Origin: CAYLYM01 sp964387645
GTDB taxonomy: Bacteria > Calditrichota > Calditrichia > RBG-13-44-9
DNA: 64,000 nt
Direction of reading: 5' to 3'
Assembly (NCBI GenBank): GCA_964387645.1
Contig: CAYLYM010000001.1
Location: 11,224 to 75,223 of the forward strand
Shown: piece after piece, positions 17,768 through 27,161 of the stretch
Layout of the letters: each line of letters begins with the position of its first letter
Numbering within the stretch: position 1 is the first letter of the stretch
The notes under the pieces: model-generated
What the model was told of the DNA's origin: nothing
Database searches by the model: none
Seen by the model: the letters and a program-made list of their open reading frames with translations, nothing else
Program-made: the position numbers and the translations under genes

Positions 17768-18247
17768 TCAACCTTTCGGTTTTTCTTCATCCAAAATTCT
17801 GCTATATTTATTACCAGTGATGACTTTTGTCAAACGTCCTACAGCACCACGTTTTTCAAATGTCCGACCCACACTCCAGGTTGCGACAATGCCCGACCAG
17901 CCGTACCAAAATTCTGCTGGTAATTCCAATGCTTTGCCTCCTAATAAGGGCACTAAACAGTAATTAAAGAAAATAAAAAATAGTCCTGCATAAACTACTG
18001 TAGGGCGGGCTCTTTTAGTGTAGTTATCTCCCTGAGCTAACTCTGCAGTCAAAATTCTTTCTTTAGCAAGCAACTCAGTACGAATTGTTTCCTCAATCTG
18101 AGCATCTCGTTTTTGAAGAAGCGCTTCTAATTCAATCTTAAACTTCTGTTTTTCTTCACCACTAAGATGAAATTTATCAACCACTTTACTAACTTCTCCA
18201 ATCACTGACCCTATACTTCCGCTAAAAACATTACTTAACCAACTCAT
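17768..18247 (-). CDS. Three-transmembrane holin, gene-transfer-agent type
   Basis: A 159-residue protein matching the layout of the 3TM holin family found in gene transfer agents and some prophages: an N-terminal SIGSVIGEVSKVVDKFHLSGEEKQKFK block, a charged helical segment with AELAQGDNYTKRARP (family: AExQGxSWxxRxxRP), then two or three hydrophobic helices (about 88-108 VYAGLFFIFFNYCLVPLL and 118-135 WYGWSGIVATWSVGR) ending in a basic tail with GRTFEK. Holins permeabilise the inner membrane so that endolysin reaches the wall. GGAG lies 8 bases upstream of the ATG. It precedes the amidase by 70 bases. No other phage genes are in the window. Family assignment by memory of the pattern. Confidence 0.78.
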   Translation of the reverse strand: MSWLSNVFSGSIGSVIGEVSKVVDKFHLSGEEKQKFKIELEALLQKRDAQIEETIRTELLAKERILTAELAQGDNYTKRARPTVVYAGLFFIFFNYCLVPLLGGKALELPAEFWYGWSGIVATWSVGRTFEKRGAVGRLTKVITGNKYSRILDEEKPKG

Positions 18248-18615
18248 AATGATTTCTCCTCTATTTTTTTAAACAGGAAAACTTCTACTGAATAATGTTT
18301 TTATATTCACCGTTTGAATTTCTGATTATGTATTTCGCAATTTTTAATAGTGATTAAAAATTACCGGATCAATAACGAAATAACCAATCCATGTATGATA
18401 AAACCTATATGAAAAGAAAAACTTATTGAAATTATTCAGTTATCGAAAAATAAAAACAGGGTGTTTCTGGTATAAAATTCTCATAAAACAATTCTACACA
18501 AAGAATGGAAATTAAAAACTCTTAAAATTTTAAAATTTTATTCTGATATCCGAAATAAAAAACATCTACCAATTTTCTTATTCAACATATTGGATAAACC
18601 GGTTTCAATGCATTT
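18248..18615. other. AT-rich intergenic region
   Basis: About 370 bases between the AKR-like gene stop and the holin start, without a coding frame. A short AT palindrome (AAAATTTTAAAATTTT near 18526) is the only structure seen. It should contain the holin-amidase promoter, but none could be assigned confidently. Confidence 0.5.
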
Positions 18616-19410
18616 TCATTTATGAAGATAATCACCGATATTTCTCATATAAGTCAATTCTTCCTCGCCCATTGGAGATTGATCAAGTACATTCAGGTTT
18701 TCTCTCATTTGAAGTAAATTTTTAGCTCCCATCATGCAAACATCAACATGCGGATTGGACAAAACAAAGCGATAACAATCTGATGCAGCTGGCGGGATTT
18801 GTCCTTCGGGCATATTTTTTTCTTTTAAAAGTCGGCTCCATCTGGTTGCGGTGAAGGAAACTACGCCCGGTTTATTTTTTCCATCAAGGTAAGGGAAGGT
18901 TTCATTTTCGGCACCACGATTAGCGGCATTATAACGAATGTGGAAAATATCAAAGATTCCTTCTCTTTCAAGTTCCGGGAATAGCTTTCTTTCATGGCTG
19001 GTTAGCCCAATAAATCGTACCAGGCCCTTTTCTTTCAACCGTAAAGCCTCATCAATTAAACGCCGTTTGGGTCGCTTCGGGAAATAACCCAAAATGAGAA
19101 CATCTGCATATTCGATTCCCAGTGATTTTAATCCTTTTAGATAAAAATATTTTGTCAGGTATGCCTCATGGGCATAGCTTAATATAGCAATTACCAGGTT
19201 GTCTCTTTCTCCTCTCCTGATAATATTTTTAATGGCCTTTTTCATCTCAACCGAGCGACCTTTAATAAAAGTTCCCCAGGTGAAATAGTTACAACCTTTC
19301 TCAAAGGCTTCTTCGAAAGCCAGGGCAGACGCACCAAAACTGGAAGAAATACCCAAACGGCCTACTATTAGACCACTCCTTCCCAGTATTCTTTTTTCAC
19401 TTAAAGTCAT
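18616..19410 (-). CDS. Aldo/keto reductase-like protein lacking the catalytic tetrad
   Basis: The 264-residue protein follows the aldo/keto reductase barrel: start LGRSGLIVGRLGISSSFGAS, FEKGCNYFTWGTF where active members have a DTAxxYG motif, LKSLGIEYADVLILGYFPKRP where they have DxxxxH, KGLVRFIGLTSHERK, and the cofactor-side VDVCMMGAKNLLQMRENL. The Asp and Tyr of DTAxxYG are replaced (Thr44 at the Asp position), the Lys after the second strand is absent (VIAILSY), and the His is replaced by Gly. Reductase chemistry is therefore unlikely; it may bind nucleotide or act as a non-redox member. It stands alone between the decayed region at 19.7 kb and the holin. Fold assignment good; function unknown. 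Confidence 0.75.
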   Translation of the reverse strand: MTLSEKRILGRSGLIVGRLGISSSFGASALAFEEAFEKGCNYFTWGTFIKGRSVEMKKAIKNIIRRGERDNLVIAILSYAHEAYLTKYFYLKGLKSLGIEYADVLILGYFPKRPKRRLIDEALRLKEKGLVRFIGLTSHERKLFPELEREGIFDIFHIRYNAANRGAENETFPYLDGKNKPGVVSFTATRWSRLLKEKNMPEGQIPPAASDCYRFVLSNPHVDVCMMGAKNLLQMRENLNVLDQSPMGEEELTYMRNIGDYLHK

Positions 19411-19675
19411 TTTTTTTCCTTGAGATTGTTTAAGTTTAATTAAAAAAGTGAATAGAAGTCAATAATTTATTTTATGTAAATTACTTTTTCTTTTTGAGAA
19501 AATAATTTCAGGATATTCGTTGAATTCGGAGGATGATATTATGGAATCATTTTTCAGATTGATTGAAAATATACTAACTAGAAAACAACTTCTGGCTTTA
19601 AGGCAACCAGGGGTTTACAAATTGACAACATTTTAAAGACCAAAAATTATTTGAAACTCTGCAGTAATTAGCTCT

Positions 19676-19946
19676 CTAGAAAGCTACCGCATTTTTGATA
19701 TATTGCACACGCATACTGTCTTTCATTTGTTCAATAGATTTATACTCTCCTTTCTTCAATCCATTCTTGAACGTCTTCCAGAATCTAATGAATCTTAGTA
19801 ATTCCATCCTTCAAGAAGACTGAAGCAACAATAGCGTAACCCGCACTGACCACAATCATTTTGGTGATATATTTAGCGATGCAAATATTAATGGTCGTTG
19901 GCAGAATAGCTTCCACAATATATACTTCAGAAAATAGCGGTGAAAC
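19676..19946 (-). pseudogene. Decayed membrane-protein gene fragment, frameshifted
   Basis: Two protein-like frames follow each other on the minus strand. Frame one (19946-19785) reads VSPLFSEVYIVEAILPTT, then a hydrophobic helix with KYITKMIVVSAGYAIVASVF, and stops. Frame two (about 19795-19676) continues with FWKTFKNGLKKGEYKSIEQ and KDSMRVQYIKNAVAF and stops. The block has a more gene-like base composition than its flanks. Stop codons close it on both sides, so only about 90 residues remain. The first part loosely recalls ABC-3 metal-transporter permeases (PTT...KYITKM...), but that is a guess. The rest of 19411-20046 holds nothing recognisable. Confidence 0.4.
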
Positions 19947-20046
19947 CTAAAACCGAAGGTATTTTTCAACTTTAATCCAGGATAGATTTCTGATAAATAT
20001 ATAATTAACTTTCAATGATGGGTGTCTAACTTTCTATATAAAGCAA

Positions 20047-20079
20047 AAGGAAAAAGGGAGGAGGTATTCCCTCCTCCCT
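20047..20079 (-). terminator. Rho-independent terminator of nifJ
   Basis: Minus strand: AGGGAGGAGG (20079-20070), loop GAATA, CCTCCTCCCT (20064-20055), then TTTTTCCTTTT. A GC-rich 10-base stem 8 bases after the nifJ stop. Confidence 0.93.
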
Positions 20080-20087
20080 CAATTATT

Positions 20088-23000
20088 CTATTGTTCCTGG
20101 ACTTCCTGCACCTGAGCGGCGTAAATTTGTTCTAATCGTTCGTATAGTTTCCAGCGCTGATTTACTTCCTCCTGGGCTTTTTTCAGCAGCATCCGGGCAC
20201 GCTCTGGCATGCTCTTGGTCAACATCTTGTAACGGGTTTCATTGTAAACATAATCTTCAAGCGGAATTTTAGGTGCTTTCGAATCCAGTCGGAAGGGATT
20301 TTCACCTCGTTTAGCGGCATCAGGATTAAATCTAAACAATGGCCAATAACCAGAATCTACCGCTAATTTTTGCTGCTTTAGTCCATATTTCATGTTAATA
20401 CCATGTGCAATACAGTGTGAATAGGCAATGATTAACGAGGGTCCATCATATTTTTCGGCTTCTATCAGCGCCTTCACTAATTGTGTATCATTAGCACCTA
20501 AAGCTACACGAGCGACATAAACATAACCATAACTTAGAGCCTGCAATGCCAGATCCTTCTTCGGTATTGGTTTACCAGCCGCAGCAAATTTTGCCACCCC
20601 ACCTAAAGGTGTAGCTTTGGACATTTGACCACCTGTATTGGAGTAAACCTCGGTATCCAGTACTAATACGTTGACATTTCTGCCCGATGCCAGAACATGG
20701 TCTAAACCACCATAACCAATATCATAGGCCCAGCCGTCTCCACCGATAATCCATACGCTCTTCTTTACCAGAAAATCAACCAGGCTGAGAAGCAGTTTAG
20801 CTTCATGAGAATCGATCTGTTGTAATTTTTCTTTTAGAATTTTCACACGCTCCCGCTGCTCATGAATTCCAGCTTCATCAGACTGATCTGCTTCAATAAT
20901 TTCTTTGACCAGGTTTTCCCCGATTTGGCTTGCCAATTTTTGCAGCAGTTCTTTCGCATGTTCATTTTGTTTGTCAATTGTTAGACGAAATCCTAAACCA
21001 AATTCCGCATTATCCTCGAATAAAGAGTTCGACCAGGCTGGTCCACGTCCTTCTTCGTTAAAGGTCCAGGGTGTAGTCGGGAGGTTACCACCATAAATCG
21101 AAGAACAACCGGTAGCGTTTGCGACAATCATACGATCGCCGAATAACTGAGAAACAAGCTTTACATAAGGTGTTTCTCCACAGCCAGCGCAGGCACCGGA
21201 AAATTCAAATAGTGGCCGTAGAAATTGTGAACCTTTAACGGTATCAACTCGAATGGTTTTGCGATCGACTTCAGGCAGTTTTAAGAAGAAATTCCAATTC
21301 TCTCGCTCAGTTGCCCTCAACGGAATCTGTGGTTCCATATTCAAAGCTTTGAAGCCCTCTTTCTGTTTATTTTTAGCCGGACATACCTCTACACACAACT
21401 CGCACCCCGTGCAGTCTTCTGGTGCTACTTGAACGGTATACATAGTATTTTCCGGCCATTCTTTACCTCGAACTTTGATTGCCTTGAAAGTATTAGGTGC
21501 ATTTTTTAAATATTCCTCAGGATAAACCTTAATCCGAATCGCAGCATGTGGACATACCATTGCACATTTACCGCACTGGATACATACTTCTGGATCCCAT
21601 ACTGGAATTTCAAGAGCAATATTACGTTTTTCCCACTGAGTTGTGCCACTGGGAAAAGTCCCATCCACTGGAAATGCACTTACCGGGAGTTCATCCCCTC
21701 GTCCTGCAATAATTTCTGCAGTAACTTTTTGTACAAATTCTGGAGCTTCGGGTGGCACCGGCGGTGGCAGCTCAATCGAACTGGTCGCTTTATCCGGCAC
21801 TTTTACTTCATGCAGATTTTTCAACGTCTGATCAACTGCAGCAAAATTCATCTGGACTACATCTTCGCCTTTTTTGCCGTAAGTTTTCCGGATAGCATCT
21901 TTTATTGCCCCAATCGCTTCATCTTTAGGTAACACTCCAGAGATAGCAAAGAAACAAGTTTGCATTATAGTGTTAATCCTTGAACCCATTCCGGTTTTTT
22001 TAGCCACGTCATAGGCATTTATCACGTAAAATTTCAATTTCTTCTCAATAATCTGTTCTTGTATTTTACGTGGAAGTTTATCCCATACTTCATCCGGACC
22101 ATAAGGTGCATTAAGCAAGAATGTGGCACCGGGTACTGCATATTTAAGCATATCATATTTTTCAAGGAATACAAACTGGTGACAGGCCACAAAATTAGCC
22201 TTATTGATCAAATAAGTTGAATGAATGGGTTTTTTACCAAATCGCAAATGTGAAGTTGTGACTGCTCCGGCTTTTCTGGAATCGTAAACAAAATATCCCT
22301 GGGCAAAATAGTCTGTGCCTTCGCCAATAATTTTAATGGAATTTTTATTGGCACCTACTGTACCATCAGAACCTAATCCCCAGAACATACCCCTGAAGAC
22401 ATCATCTGGTTCTGTCGAAAAATCAGGATCGTAATCAATACTGCTCTTCGTAACATCATCATAAATACCAACTGTAAAATGATTTTTAGGTTCATCCTTT
22501 TTCATTTCTTCAAACAGACCATTTACCATTGCCGGCGTGAATTCTTTAGAAGACAATCCATAACGTCCACCAATAACCCGGGGTTTTTCATCAAAGGGTA
22601 ATTCTCCAGCAGTCTCAGCTTCGTTAATAGCGGTATTCACATCGATATAAAGCGGTTCACCAGCAGCTCCTGGTTCTTTAGTACGATCTAAAGCAGCAAT
22701 AATTTTAACTGTTTTGGGTAGAGCTTTCAGGAATGCTTTAACTGAGAATGGTCGATATAGTCTAACCTTTAGCACACCTACTTTTTCTCCACGTTCAACC
22801 AGGTATTCAACTGTCTCATGTGCAGCTTCAGCACCTGATCCCATCAAAACGATCACACGCTCTGCTTCGGGATGACCTACATAATCAAACAGGTGATAAT
22901 GGCGTCCGGTCAATTCAGCAAATTTATCCATTTGCTTTTGCACAATTTCCGGACAGGCAGCATAGTAGGGATTTACAGTCTCTCGTGCTTGAAAAAATAC

Positions 23001-23669
23001 ATCGGGATTCTGGGCCGTACCACGAATAAAGGGCCTATCGGGTGAAAGTGCCCGCTGCCGATGTGCAATCACCAGATCATCATCAATCATGGCCCGCATG
23101 TCTTCCATGGTCAGTTGTTCAATTTTTTGAATTTCATGAGACGAGCGGAAACCATCGAAGAAATGGACAAATGGAACACGAGCTTCCAGGGTAGCGGCCT
23201 GCGCTATTAAAGCAAAATCATGTATCTCTTGAATGGAATTAGAGGCAAGAAGGGCAAAGCCAGTCGACCGGGTAGCCATTACATCGCTGTGATCGCCAAA
23301 GATAGACAAAGCATGCGTCGCCACAGTACGAGCTGAAACATGGAAAACCGTAGGAGTTAGCTCTCCAGCAATTTTAAACATGTTGGGAATCATTAATAAT
23401 AAACCCTGTGAAGCTGTAAAGGTTGTGGTTAATGAACCGCTTTGTAATGCACCATGTACAGCACCTGCCGCACCACCTTCACTCTGCATTTCCACTACCG
23501 AAGGTACAGTGCCCCAGATATTTTTCTCTCCTACTGCTGACCACGCATCTGCCCACTCGCCCATCGGAGAAGATGGCGTAATGGGATAAATCGCAATTAC
23601 TTCATTCACTTTATGGGCGACATATGCGGCAGCTTCGTTTCCATCAATGGTCACTTTTTTCCGCGGCAT
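20088..23669 (-). CDS. nifJ: Pyruvate:ferredoxin (flavodoxin) oxidoreductase, single chain
   Basis: This enzyme converts pyruvate and CoA to acetyl-CoA and CO2 with reduction of ferredoxin, the central reaction of anaerobic pyruvate metabolism. At 1193 residues it is the fused homodimeric form. Domain order: N-terminal pyrimidine-binding domain (start, GNEAAAYVAHKVNEVIAIYPITPSSPMGE), domain II/III with MGSGAEAAHETVE, gamma domain (VGANKNSIKIIG, AGAVTTSHLRFG), two [4Fe-4S] motifs CIQCGKCAMVCP (about 693) and CTGCELCVEVCP (about 750), the third cluster site CAGCGETPYVK (about 820), and the TPP motif GDGWAYDIGYGG...NTGGQMSKATP. AAAGGAG lies 6 bases before the ATG. It forms its own unit ended by the terminator at 20047-20079. 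Confidence 0.97.
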   Translation of the reverse strand: MPRKKVTIDGNEAAAYVAHKVNEVIAIYPITPSSPMGEWADAWSAVGEKNIWGTVPSVVEMQSEGGAAGAVHGALQSGSLTTTFTASQGLLLMIPNMFKIAGELTPTVFHVSARTVATHALSIFGDHSDVMATRSTGFALLASNSIQEIHDFALIAQAATLEARVPFVHFFDGFRSSHEIQKIEQLTMEDMRAMIDDDLVIAHRQRALSPDRPFIRGTAQNPDVFFQARETVNPYYAACPEIVQKQMDKFAELTGRHYHLFDYVGHPEAERVIVLMGSGAEAAHETVEYLVERGEKVGVLKVRLYRPFSVKAFLKALPKTVKIIAALDRTKEPGAAGEPLYIDVNTAINEAETAGELPFDEKPRVIGGRYGLSSKEFTPAMVNGLFEEMKKDEPKNHFTVGIYDDVTKSSIDYDPDFSTEPDDVFRGMFWGLGSDGTVGANKNSIKIIGEGTDYFAQGYFVYDSRKAGAVTTSHLRFGKKPIHSTYLINKANFVACHQFVFLEKYDMLKYAVPGATFLLNAPYGPDEVWDKLPRKIQEQIIEKKLKFYVINAYDVAKKTGMGSRINTIMQTCFFAISGVLPKDEAIGAIKDAIRKTYGKKGEDVVQMNFAAVDQTLKNLHEVKVPDKATSSIELPPPVPPEAPEFVQKVTAEIIAGRGDELPVSAFPVDGTFPSGTTQWEKRNIALEIPVWDPEVCIQCGKCAMVCPHAAIRIKVYPEEYLKNAPNTFKAIKVRGKEWPENTMYTVQVAPEDCTGCELCVEVCPAKNKQKEGFKALNMEPQIPLRATERENWNFFLKLPEVDRKTIRVDTVKGSQFLRPLFEFSGACAGCGETPYVKLVSQLFGDRMIVANATGCSSIYGGNLPTTPWTFNEEGRGPAWSNSLFEDNAEFGLGFRLTIDKQNEHAKELLQKLASQIGENLVKEIIEADQSDEAGIHEQRERVKILKEKLQQIDSHEAKLLLSLVDFLVKKSVWIIGGDGWAYDIGYGGLDHVLASGRNVNVLVLDTEVYSNTGGQMSKATPLGGVAKFAAAGKPIPKKDLALQALSYGYVYVARVALGANDTQLVKALIEAEKYDGPSLIIAYSHCIAHGINMKYGLKQQKLAVDSGYWPLFRFNPDAAKRGENPFRLDSKAPKIPLEDYVYNETRYKMLTKSMPERARMLLKKAQEEVNQRWKLYERLEQIYAAQVQEVQEQ

Positions 23670-24218
23670 TTTGATCTCCTTTAAAATTATATTTAAAGAT
23701 GAATTATTTAAATTTTTTATTCTCAGTTTTCCTCTTTACTAATATTATTGAATCCGATCTATCATTCCTGAAATTCGTTTTTAAACCATATTCACCTGAA
23801 TAAACATTTTATTAAAATCATATAAAGTTATCTAATCAAGCTATGCTTTTCAACACAAAAATATTTTTATCACAAAATTCACAGTATTTTATATTACATG
23901 CAAGCTTTATACCATGCAAATAACGACAAAGATAAGCTGAAAATATTGAAATTTTTTTTATAAATACTATTCAAAATTTTCCAGAAAATTATTCATTCCA
24001 ACATTTAAAAACTATTCAACCTATAAATAAAAATTTCACGATATCTTGATTCTATCATAAAAATTTTTTTCAATTTCTTCTTAAATTCTCCTGAGAGATG
24101 TTCAACTTAAATTATTAAAAAAGGATCAAAACGATCTTCTTGTAAAATATTCACGTCCTGATTTTTAGCTTCAAATTCATTTAAAGGACTGGAGAAAATA
24201 TACTCCGGTATCTAATTT
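23670..24218. other. AT-rich intergenic region upstream of nifJ
   Basis: About 550 bases without a coding frame. A TATAAT-like sequence lies about 20 bases upstream of the nifJ ribosome-binding site but lacks a good -35 box. A small imperfect hairpin (near 24186-24208, GGAG/CTCC) lies after the natB stop but has no U-run, so I do not call it a terminator. Confidence 0.5.
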
Positions 24219-25475
24219 TTAGCTATATCTTATCCATTTTATTATTTCTGGAACATTAGGTCGTTTGCCATACATTAATATACCTACACGATAAATTCTG
24301 GCAGTTAACCATACAATAACAATAATCGTAAGTAGATTAATAACAAGAGATGTTAAAATCTCCCAGGCAGGTGGCATAACCAGGCTTATTCTTAAAAACA
24401 TGATCATGGGGGTGAAAAAGGGTAAAAACGAAAGGAGTCGCGCAATGTCTGTTGTTGGGTCTTTCATCACCATAAAACTGGCCATAAATGGAATAATCAC
24501 CAAAAAAGTTATTGGAGTAGATAATGATTGAGCATCTTGCATATCCGAACACATAGCGCCTACCGCAGTATAAAGGGTCGAAAAAGTAAAAAATCCCATA
24601 ACAAAAAAAAGTACAAAATAAAAAAACGTCACTGGCGAAATGCTGACAAATTCTACAATATTCGGGGCAGAATTGATTGCAATTAAAAATGTAATTAAGG
24701 CCATTACTGCCCAGATTAGATATTGAACCAAACCGGCTATTCCCACTCCAATCAATTTCCCCATCATTAATTGAAAAGAGTTCATGGAAGATAATAATAC
24801 TTCTATAATTCTTGAAGTTTTTTCCTCGATCACACTGCGCATCATTTGCGAACCATACACAAGAATTGTCATATATAAAATAATCAGGAACGTCATCGAG
24901 GTGATATATTCCTGACTGAATCCTCTTTCTTTGGTAGTGCCTTTTTCAATTTTGATCGTACGTATATTGATTCTCCGGGTCAATTTTTTTACCATCTCAG
25001 GATCCAGACCAACGTTTTTTAATCGAATAGTAGTAAGTAGTTCTGAAATTCCATTCTGTAACTTCTGAATAAGATCAATATTACTTACTGTTTTAGCATA
25101 ATAGGTCAATGATCCACCATTCATGATGGTATCTGGAATGACCAGAATAGCATCCACCAGTCCTTTTTCAACATTCTGACGAAATATTTTTTCTCTTTGG
25201 TCAAATACCTCCGGATCAACTTTATTAAATAAAAAACGGGGTTGACCGTTTTTTAATGTATCCGGGAAAGCCTCAATAATTTTATCTGCTAATTCTCTGG
25301 TATAATCAACAAGCAGGAAGGTCATGGGTTGCTCAGTGGAAAGGCTCATGAAATAAGCTGGAGCAAAGGTAATACCTATAATAATAATGGGACCCAATAA
25401 TGTTCCGATGATAAAACCCTTCGTTACCACTTTAGTCATGAATTCTCTTTTCAAAATTTTAAGCATTTTCTTCAT
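24219..25475 (-). CDS. ABC-2 type permease, NatB-like
   Basis: Membrane half of an ABC exporter related to the sodium exporter NatAB. The protein has about 418 residues: a first helix (about 19-41), a large extracytoplasmic loop (45-185), and five or six membrane segments in the second half (from YITSMTFLIILYMTILVYGSQM onward). The ABC-2 mark VIEEKTSRIIEVLLSSM is present. The ATG at 25475 is chosen because AAGGAG lies 6 bases upstream, and this start overlaps the end of natA by 17 bases, indicating translational coupling. Sodium export is the usual annotation but is not provable from sequence. Confidence 0.88.
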   Translation of the reverse strand: MKKMLKILKREFMTKVVTKGFIIGTLLGPIIIIGITFAPAYFMSLSTEQPMTFLLVDYTRELADKIIEAFPDTLKNGQPRFLFNKVDPEVFDQREKIFRQNVEKGLVDAILVIPDTIMNGGSLTYYAKTVSNIDLIQKLQNGISELLTTIRLKNVGLDPEMVKKLTRRINIRTIKIEKGTTKERGFSQEYITSMTFLIILYMTILVYGSQMMRSVIEEKTSRIIEVLLSSMNSFQLMMGKLIGVGIAGLVQYLIWAVMALITFLIAINSAPNIVEFVSISPVTFFYFVLFFVMGFFTFSTLYTAVGAMCSDMQDAQSLSTPITFLVIIPFMASFMVMKDPTTDIARLLSFLPFFTPMIMFLRISLVMPPAWEILTSLVINLLTIIVIVWLTARIYRVGILMYGKRPNVPEIIKWIRYS

Positions 25476-26376
25476 GATGTTCTCCTTCAACGATCTCGAT
25501 GAAAATATCGTTTAGCGAAGTTTCTGCGGTTTCAAACCGTTTAACCTGAATGTCCTCAACGGCCAGTTTTCGAAAGAATTCGGATGGTGAAGCATCCTCT
25601 GTCAATCGAATTTCCATATAATTGCCATAATCATTAACACTTTTCACTATTGGTATCTTAGATATAAATGATGCGTCGCCAGAATATTCCAGGAGAATCG
25701 CATTCCGACTGTATCGTTCTTTTATTTTCTGTAACGGTCCCTGAAGCACAACTTTTCCTTTGTTAATCAAACAGATATCGTCACACAATTTTTCTGCTTG
25801 ATCCATTAGATGGGTTGAAAGTATAATGGTTTTACCTTTAGATTTCATCTCCAATAAAATGTCTTTTAAAAATTTAGTATTGATTGGATCTAATCCAGAA
25901 AAGGGCTCATCCACGATAAGAAAATCTGGAGAATGTATAATTGTTCCAATAAACTGGACTTTCTGCTGCATTCCTTTACTCAGATCCTGGATTTTATTAT
26001 TAGCCCATTTACTGAGATCGAACCTCTCCAACCAATCGCTGGCCAAACGTCTTGCCCGAGCACCAGAAAGCCCTTTAATTTCACCTAAAAACTGCAGGTG
26101 TTGGAGAAGCTTCATTTTTGGATATAATCCTCTTTCTTCTGGCAGATAGCCGATGCGATCCTTTAATTTTTCTGAAAATGGCTTTCCTAATACTTCAATC
26201 TTACCTTTATCTGGAATGATAATATTCATAATCATGCGCATGGTGGTAGTTTTACCAGCACCATTAGGCCCTAATAATCCGAATAATTTACCTTCTTCGA
26301 TAGAAAAAGATACCTGGTCAACTGCCTTAAAATTGTCATAAGTCTTCGAGACTTCTACAACATTAAGAGCTTGCAT
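25459..26376 (-). CDS. ABC transporter ATP-binding protein, NatA-like
   Basis: ATPase half of the two-gene exporter, 305 residues. Walker A GLLGPNGAGKTTTMR (about 33-47), Q-loop region GYLPEERGLYPKM, signature LSKGMQQKVQ, Walker B FLIVDEPFSGLDP and the switch histidine in ILSTHLMDQAEKLCD are intact. The C-terminal 80 residues form the accessory domain usual in the NatA/drug-exporter ATPases. GAGG lies 8 bases before the start, and the 3' end overlaps natB. The nearest upstream gene is divergent, 785 bases away, so this is the first gene of a two-gene operon. Confidence 0.92.
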   Translation of the reverse strand: MQALNVVEVSKTYDNFKAVDQVSFSIEEGKLFGLLGPNGAGKTTTMRMIMNIIIPDKGKIEVLGKPFSEKLKDRIGYLPEERGLYPKMKLLQHLQFLGEIKGLSGARARRLASDWLERFDLSKWANNKIQDLSKGMQQKVQFIGTIIHSPDFLIVDEPFSGLDPINTKFLKDILLEMKSKGKTIILSTHLMDQAEKLCDDICLINKGKVVLQGPLQKIKERYSRNAILLEYSGDASFISKIPIVKSVNDYGNYMEIRLTEDASPSEFFRKLAVEDIQVKRFETAETSLNDIFIEIVEGEHHEENA

Positions 26377-27161
26377 TATTTTTTCCTCATTTTTTTATAA
26401 TTTGAATATCTCCAGGATATGCCAAAAACATAACATTTAATTTTAAAAATCATTTAAAAGAAAAAGAATCATTTTTTATTACTCTAAAAATATGTCTGTT
26501 AAAGATTATTAAGATTTATCTTCAGTAATTTTAATGTAATAAATTTAATTTAAATTACATTTTTTTCAATAAAAAGATAAACTTTTAATTCTAAAATCTG
26601 GATAAAGTTAAAAAAAACGAATTATATGGATAATAAGGAAACTATTGATAATCGTTAATTTTTAGCAATACTTTCTATCAATCTTGAGATAACTTGAAAT
26701 TCAACAGGATATACCGTGGAAATTGGAGAATAAATTTCGAGAGTATATGGTGAAGGTAACTCTTAACAAATGAAATTTGATGTGCTCGCTATCTAAAAGA
26801 AAATGTTCGCTAGAAATTTTCTCATAAGATAAATTACGCAGGTTACCCATCAGCATTTTCAGCACCCTCTCCACAAGTCTGCCATATCAGTCTCAAAAGC
26901 AATAAATTTTAAATATATGCTTGTACTCTTCGCCCTGGATGAGACATTAAAAAAGTGAATTCAAGAAGCCGCGATGTTAATAAAAATATTTGTTCATAAA
27001 CTGAATTAAATAATCAATCTTTTATGATTAATTGACAAGTAGTTGAAGAATTTTTGTGATTATTTAAACAAAAACTTGATTAATTGATAAAAATGCTATT
27101 TTTTAAATCACTTTGAATTGTTAATTTTTATAAATATAATTTTATGTTTTTGGAGGAAAAA
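26377..27161. other. Long intergenic region between divergent natA and aldehyde dehydrogenase genes
   Basis: About 785 bases holding the two divergent control regions. Part of it (26700-26960) is less AT-rich and on the minus strand shows short protein-like stretches (for example KMLMGNLRNLSYEKISSEHF) broken by stops, but nothing recognisable. No RNA gene or clear promoter is identified; an isolated TTGACA at about 27033 has no matching -10 box. Confidence 0.4.

Noticed and set aside
24186..24208. Hairpin after natB as a terminator
   Set aside because: Short imperfect stem with no following U-run on the minus strand.
26700..26960. Possible decayed gene in the natA-aldehyde dehydrogenase spacer
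   Set aside because: Short protein-like stretches only, broken by stops, with no recognisable family; too weak to call a pseudogene.
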